Assembly: GCA_016192455.1 (NCBI GenBank)
Contig: JACPUC010000002.1
Span: 62,001 to 126,000 of the forward strand
DNA length: 64,000 nt
From: Candidatus Tectimicrobiota bacterium
Lineage (GTDB): Bacteria > JACPUC01
Direction of reading: 5' to 3'
In this document: positions 61,119-64,000 of the stretch, piece by piece
Numbering within the stretch: position 1 is the first letter of the stretch
How the letters are laid out: every line of letters starts with the position of its first letter
The notes under the pieces: model-generated
Databases searched by the model: none
What the model was told of the DNA's origin: nothing
Seen by the model: only the letters and a program-made list of their open reading frames with translations
Translations under genes and position numbers: made by a program

Positions 61119-61955
61119 ATGTTCCACTTACTCTTGAGGCTCTACCAGCGTCTTTCCAGAACCCAGCGCCGGAGGATCCAGGCCTTGCTGGGGCCCTACC
61201 GGGGCGAGCCCATCAAGGTGGTCAAGACGCATCACCGCGCGGGGTTCAGGATGCTCATGCCGCAGGAGGCGCTGCTCGGCAACCTCTTCCTCGTCGGCGG
61301 CACCTTCCGCTGGGAGGAGGAGGAGACGGAGATCGTCCTGCAGCATCTCTCGCCCACCGACGTGTTCGTTGATATCGGGGCGAACACCGGCTACTACACG
61401 CTCCTCGCCCAGGCGCGCTGCCGCCGCGTTTATGCGTTCGAGCCCGGCAAGCAGTTCTTCCGCGAGCTCCTGGCGAACCTGAGCCTGAATGATGGAGCCA
61501 ACGTCACGGCGCTGAACTACGGGCTCTTCAGCGGCGCCCATGAAGCCTACCTGAAGGTGAGCCGGGGCAAGCTGATCTTCCCGGCGGCGGCTTCGGTGAA
61601 GCAGAGCGACCTCGAGGCGATCAACAGGCGCGATGCGAACTTCGAGAAGATCGACCTGCGCGTCTTCGATGAGGTGCGCGAGGAGCTCGGGATTCCGAAG
61701 GTGGATTTCTTGAAGGTGGACGTGGAGGGCGCGGAGATCGATGTGCTGCTGGGAATGCGCCGCACGCTCAGCGAGGAGCATCCGAGCATCCTTCTCAGCG
61801 TGCATCCCTCGAAGCTGACGACATTTGGACGGCGGAATGACGACCTCTTCGATCTCCTGCGGAAATTCGGCTACGAGTTCCGCGCTATCAGCGGCATCGA
61901 GGAGGAGGTCGTCCAGCCTTCCTACACGTTGAACTCTACGTTGTTCTGTTGGTAG
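61119..61955 (+). CDS. FkbM-family SAM-dependent methyltransferase
   Basis: A 278-residue methyltransferase. Motif I VFVDIGANTGYYTLLAQ lies at about 86-102, the end of strand 2 is YAFEPG near 107-112, and the FkbM signature DFLKVDVEGAEIDVLLG near 203-219 is complete. FkbM enzymes methylate sugar or polyketide hydroxyls. The N-terminal 80 residues are basic and may be a substrate-binding extension. A zinc-ribbon gene follows on the same strand 97 bases later. No glycan or polyketide cluster is visible nearby. Confidence 0.88.
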   Translation: MFHLLLRLYQRLSRTQRRRIQALLGPYRGEPIKVVKTHHRAGFRMLMPQEALLGNLFLVGGTFRWEEEETEIVLQHLSPTDVFVDIGANTGYYTLLAQARCRRVYAFEPGKQFFRELLANLSLNDGANVTALNYGLFSGAHEAYLKVSRGKLIFPAAASVKQSDLEAINRRDANFEKIDLRVFDEVREELGIPKVDFLKVDVEGAEIDVLLGMRRTLSEEHPSILLSVHPSKLTTFGRRNDDLFDLLRKFGYEFRAISGIEEEVVQPSYTLNSTLFCW

Positions 61956-62052
61956 GCGCCGCTGCCGGCGAGGAGCCGGGCGAGGTCCGCGTGGCCCCAT
62001 GGCGCGGGCGCGGCGCAACGCCCCCTCCCGGCTCCACGGTGGAGGTTCGGCG

Positions 62053-62355
62053 GTGGAGTGCGACTGCTGCGGGCGGAAATCCGCCGGGGACGAACCCTAC
62101 GCAGGCTGGCTGCGGGAGTACTTCGCGGCGTACTACGAGACGATCTGCTCGCAATGTGGGCAGATGTTGGAAGCGGAAGCGCACGACCTCCTCGAGGAGT
62201 TCGCCAAGCGCATGTACCTCGGTCAGAAAACCGCCGACCTCCTCAGGGACTGCACCTGCGCGGCGTGCGGGCAGAGCTTCGCCAGCACGGAGCGCCTCGG
62301 CGCCTGCTGCCCGCGCTGTGGGACATGGAAGGAGGTGAGGCGGGGCGGCTCGTGA
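62053..62355 (+). CDS. small zinc-ribbon protein
   Basis: A 100-residue protein starting with GTG at 62053, seven bases after GGAGG; earlier in-frame starts lack a ribosome site. It has four Cys pairs: CDCC (residues 3-6), CSQC (31-34), CTCAAC (65-70) and CCPRC (83-87), enough for two zinc ribbons. The two ribbons are joined by an acidic helix (EAEAHDLLEEFAKRMYL). It may bind nucleic acid or a protein partner, but no family is recognised. Confidence 0.68.
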   Translation: MECDCCGRKSAGDEPYAGWLREYFAAYYETICSQCGQMLEAEAHDLLEEFAKRMYLGQKTADLLRDCTCAACGQSFASTERLGACCPRCGTWKEVRRGGS

Positions 62356-62501
62356 CATGCCCTGAACCGCCACGATGCCGCTTGTGGGGCGGCGCACGAA
62401 GCCGGTGAGGAGGCGGCGGCGCGGGGAAACAGCCGATCCCTCGCAGCCGCTGGCGGCGCCGCGCCTGGGTCAGGGCAGGTGGAGCCGGGCACCCTCCGCC
62501 C

Positions 62502-64000
62502 TCACGACCGCCGCATCCACCAGGGCTTGATGCCGAAGTCCTGCGCCATGACGCCGGCCGCGTTGTACCCCGGCGCGGCGGTGATGCCCCCCTGGGGATG
62601 ACAGGAACCGCCGCAGAGGTAGAGGCCCTCGATCGGCATGCGGTAGTGCGACCAGCCGGGGAAGGGCCGGAAAAAGCCCATCTGATCCGGCCCCACGGAG
62701 CCGTGCAGCTTCGCCCCCCGGAACATGCTGGGGGTGGTGCGCTCGATGTCCAGCGGCGAGTAGACGTAGCGGGCCAGGATGTTGTCCCACGTCATGTTCG
62801 GCGCGTAGCGGCGCCAGAGCGCCTCTATCTGGTCGGCGTAGTCCTCCTTCACCTCGTCCCACTTCTCCGGGCCGTCCTTCAACTGGTAGGTGGCGAACTG
62901 CCAGGCAAAAGCGGTGTGTTTGCCGGGCGGAGCCTGGGTGGGATCGTGGATGGTGGGACAGATCGAGTAGCCGCTGAGGTGCGGCGAGGGGACGCCGGCC
63001 TTGATGTCGTTGAAAAGGAGCTGCAAGTCGAGCAGCGACTCCATGCCCCAAGCGACGAAGGCCGAGCTGTGGATGGCCGGGTTGTTCTCGGCCGCCACGT
63101 AGCGCGGCGGCTCGTTCAGGGCGTAGTGCGTCGTAAAGAGCGTCATCAGGTCGGGCTGGTAGTGCTCCACGTCGTGGGCGAAGCGCTCGCCGGCGATCTC
63201 CTCGATGGTCTCCCTGCCGATGAGATCGAAGAAGGTGGGGAGGGGCGTGGTATTGGAGGCGATCCCCTTGCGGGCCGCAATCTCGTTCCCATCCTCGAGC
63301 CGCACGGCCACGGCCCGGCGGTTGCGCACGAGGATCTTCTGCACGCCGGCGTTGCGCAGCACCGTGCCGCCGTGGGCCTCGACGCAGCGGGCGAGCGCCT
63401 CGGCCAGGCTGCGCGAGCCGCCCTCGGCGATGCCCACGGGGGCGTGCAGGCCGTAAAGGAGCACCAGCGTCATGATGCCGGTGCCGTAGAGGTCCCCGGG
63501 GTTCGAGCCCTGCGTCCCCATCATCAGCAGCCAGAGCTTCACCCTCTCGTTCTCGAAGTTCTCGTTGCAGAAGACGAAGGGCGAGGCCTGCATGTACTTC
63601 AACACGCGCCGGCCGTTCTCCGTCTGCTCCAGGGGGGCGGAGACCTTCGACGGCGGCAACGGCGGGTTGTACCAGGCCGCCTGCACCAGCGCCGTCACCC
63701 CCTTGAAGGTGGCGTAGATGTCCTGGTAGCTCTTGGCGTCCTTCTTGGAGAACTTCTCGATATCGGCGAGGGTGCGGCGGTAATCGCGGTAGAGGCCGAT
63801 GCTGGAGCCATCCTCGAAGACCATGCAGTAGACGGGATCGGGATAGACGTAGCGCAGGCCGTACTTGTCGAGCTCGAGCGGCTGGAAGATGCGCTCGCGG
63901 TTGAGCCACGTGTGCGCCATGGAGTGGAGGTTATGCTTGAACCCCGGCAGGGTCATCTCCTCCGTCGAGCACCCCCCGCCGATGTTGTGGCGCTTCTCCA
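62502..64000 (-). CDS. CrtI-type NAD(P)/FAD-dependent oxidoreductase (partial, N-terminus beyond the window)
   Basis: About 499 residues are present, from mid-domain to the stop at 62502; the GxGxxG FAD loop lies beyond 64000. The visible N-terminal part (GGGCSTEEMTLPGFKHNLH) is the usual second segment of CrtI/phytoene-desaturase-like enzymes. The middle has IAEGGSRSLAEALARCVEAHGG near 178-199 counting from an in-frame ATG at 63956, and the C-terminal GLYLCGGSCHPQGGITAAPGYNAAGVMA is the conserved FAD-binding end. Such enzymes act on carotenoids or other polyenes and as amine or phenol oxidases; the distinct branch here does not allow a choice. It converges with the zinc-ribbon gene. Confidence 0.85.
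   Translation of the reverse strand, partial: EKRHNIGGGCSTEEMTLPGFKHNLHSMAHTWLNRERIFQPLELDKYGLRYVYPDPVYCMVFEDGSSIGLYRDYRRTLADIEKFSKKDAKSYQDIYATFKGVTALVQAAWYNPPLPPSKVSAPLEQTENGRRVLKYMQASPFVFCNENFENERVKLWLLMMGTQGSNPGDLYGTGIMTLVLLYGLHAPVGIAEGGSRSLAEALARCVEAHGGTVLRNAGVQKILVRNRRAVAVRLEDGNEIAARKGIASNTTPLPTFFDLIGRETIEEIAGERFAHDVEHYQPDLMTLFTTHYALNEPPRYVAAENNPAIHSSAFVAWGMESLLDLQLLFNDIKAGVPSPHLSGYSICPTIHDPTQAPPGKHTAFAWQFATYQLKDGPEKWDEVKEDYADQIEALWRRYAPNMTWDNILARYVYSPLDIERTTPSMFRGAKLHGSVGPDQMGFFRPFPGWSHYRMPIEGLYLCGGSCHPQGGITAAPGYNAAGVMAQDFGIKPWWMRRS

Noticed and set aside
1-64000. Insertion sequences, integrases or prophage genes around the AT-rich islands
   Set aside because: No transposase, integrase or phage structural motif was found in any frame, and no terminal repeats flank the islands.

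Overview
The window is a 64-kb, GC-rich stretch (roughly two thirds G+C by eye) of a bacterial chromosome, densely packed with metabolic and transport genes. There are no rRNA, tRNA, CRISPR or intact mobile-element genes that I can support. An ETF-ubiquinone oxidoreductase, a FimV-type protein, two UbiD decarboxylases, hydantoinase/oxoprolinase pairs and several NMT1/SsuA and Liv-type ABC transporter genes suggest a diderm, respiratory, environmental organotroph of an uncultured lineage (the mix recalls Rokubacteria/Methylomirabilota, Tectomicrobia or deltaproteobacterial bins). A DUF3090-SCO1664 gene pair best known from Actinobacteria, and one possible leaderless promoter, do not fit a simple proteobacterial label. 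The taxonomic guess is weak.

Layout. 0-9.3 kb: a fumarate-reductase-like flavoprotein, a short 2Fe-2S protein and an ABC solute-binding protein in one operon, facing an SsuB/SsuC-type ATPase and permease on the other strand, then LivM, LivH and a Liv-type binding protein without LivG/LivF. 9.6-17.7 kb: UbiD decarboxylase, a secreted beta-rich protein, ETF-QO, a FimV-like membrane protein and a secreted matrixin-type metalloprotease. 17.7-19.65 kb: an AT-richer island with an AAA ATPase and a DUF4276 protein, each broken by a single-base frameshift in a G run (candidate decayed defence pair). 19.7-28.4 kb: orphan molybdopterin-binding subunit, DUF3090 plus SCO1664-type kinase-like protein, inositol monophosphatase, MFS transporter, secreted Ig-like protein.

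28.9-37.7 kb: seven same-strand genes (Fe-alcohol dehydrogenase, cyclase-family hydrolase, acyl-CoA ligase, alpha/beta hydrolase, DASS anion transporter, UbiD decarboxylase, arylsulfotransferase-like protein) that read as one uncharacterised catabolic operon, probably for an aromatic or cyclic carboxylate. 38.0-39.0 kb: a second AT-rich insertion with a methyltransferase whose 5' end looks frameshifted. 39.2-49.0 kb: trehalose-6-phosphate synthase, an MBL-fold hydrolase, an ABC binding protein, a small unknown, an Asp/Glu/hydantoin-racemase-family protein and HyuA-HyuB, with a mosaic of palindromic intergenic repeats just before hyuA.

49.5-56 kb: a copper-linked operon reading leftwards: CopA P-type ATPase, FtsH protease, a CsoR regulator with the full Cys-His-Cys copper site, and a SUMF1-type lipoprotein, behind a near-consensus promoter with a G-rich spacer. 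56.3-64 kb: an orphan HyuB, a coiled-coil protein, a double-ExxH ferritin-like protein, an FlgO/GNA1162-like membrane-anchored protein, an FkbM methyltransferase, a small zinc-ribbon protein and a CrtI-type flavoprotein that runs off the right edge. All family names come from motif recognition by eye; no database search was run.
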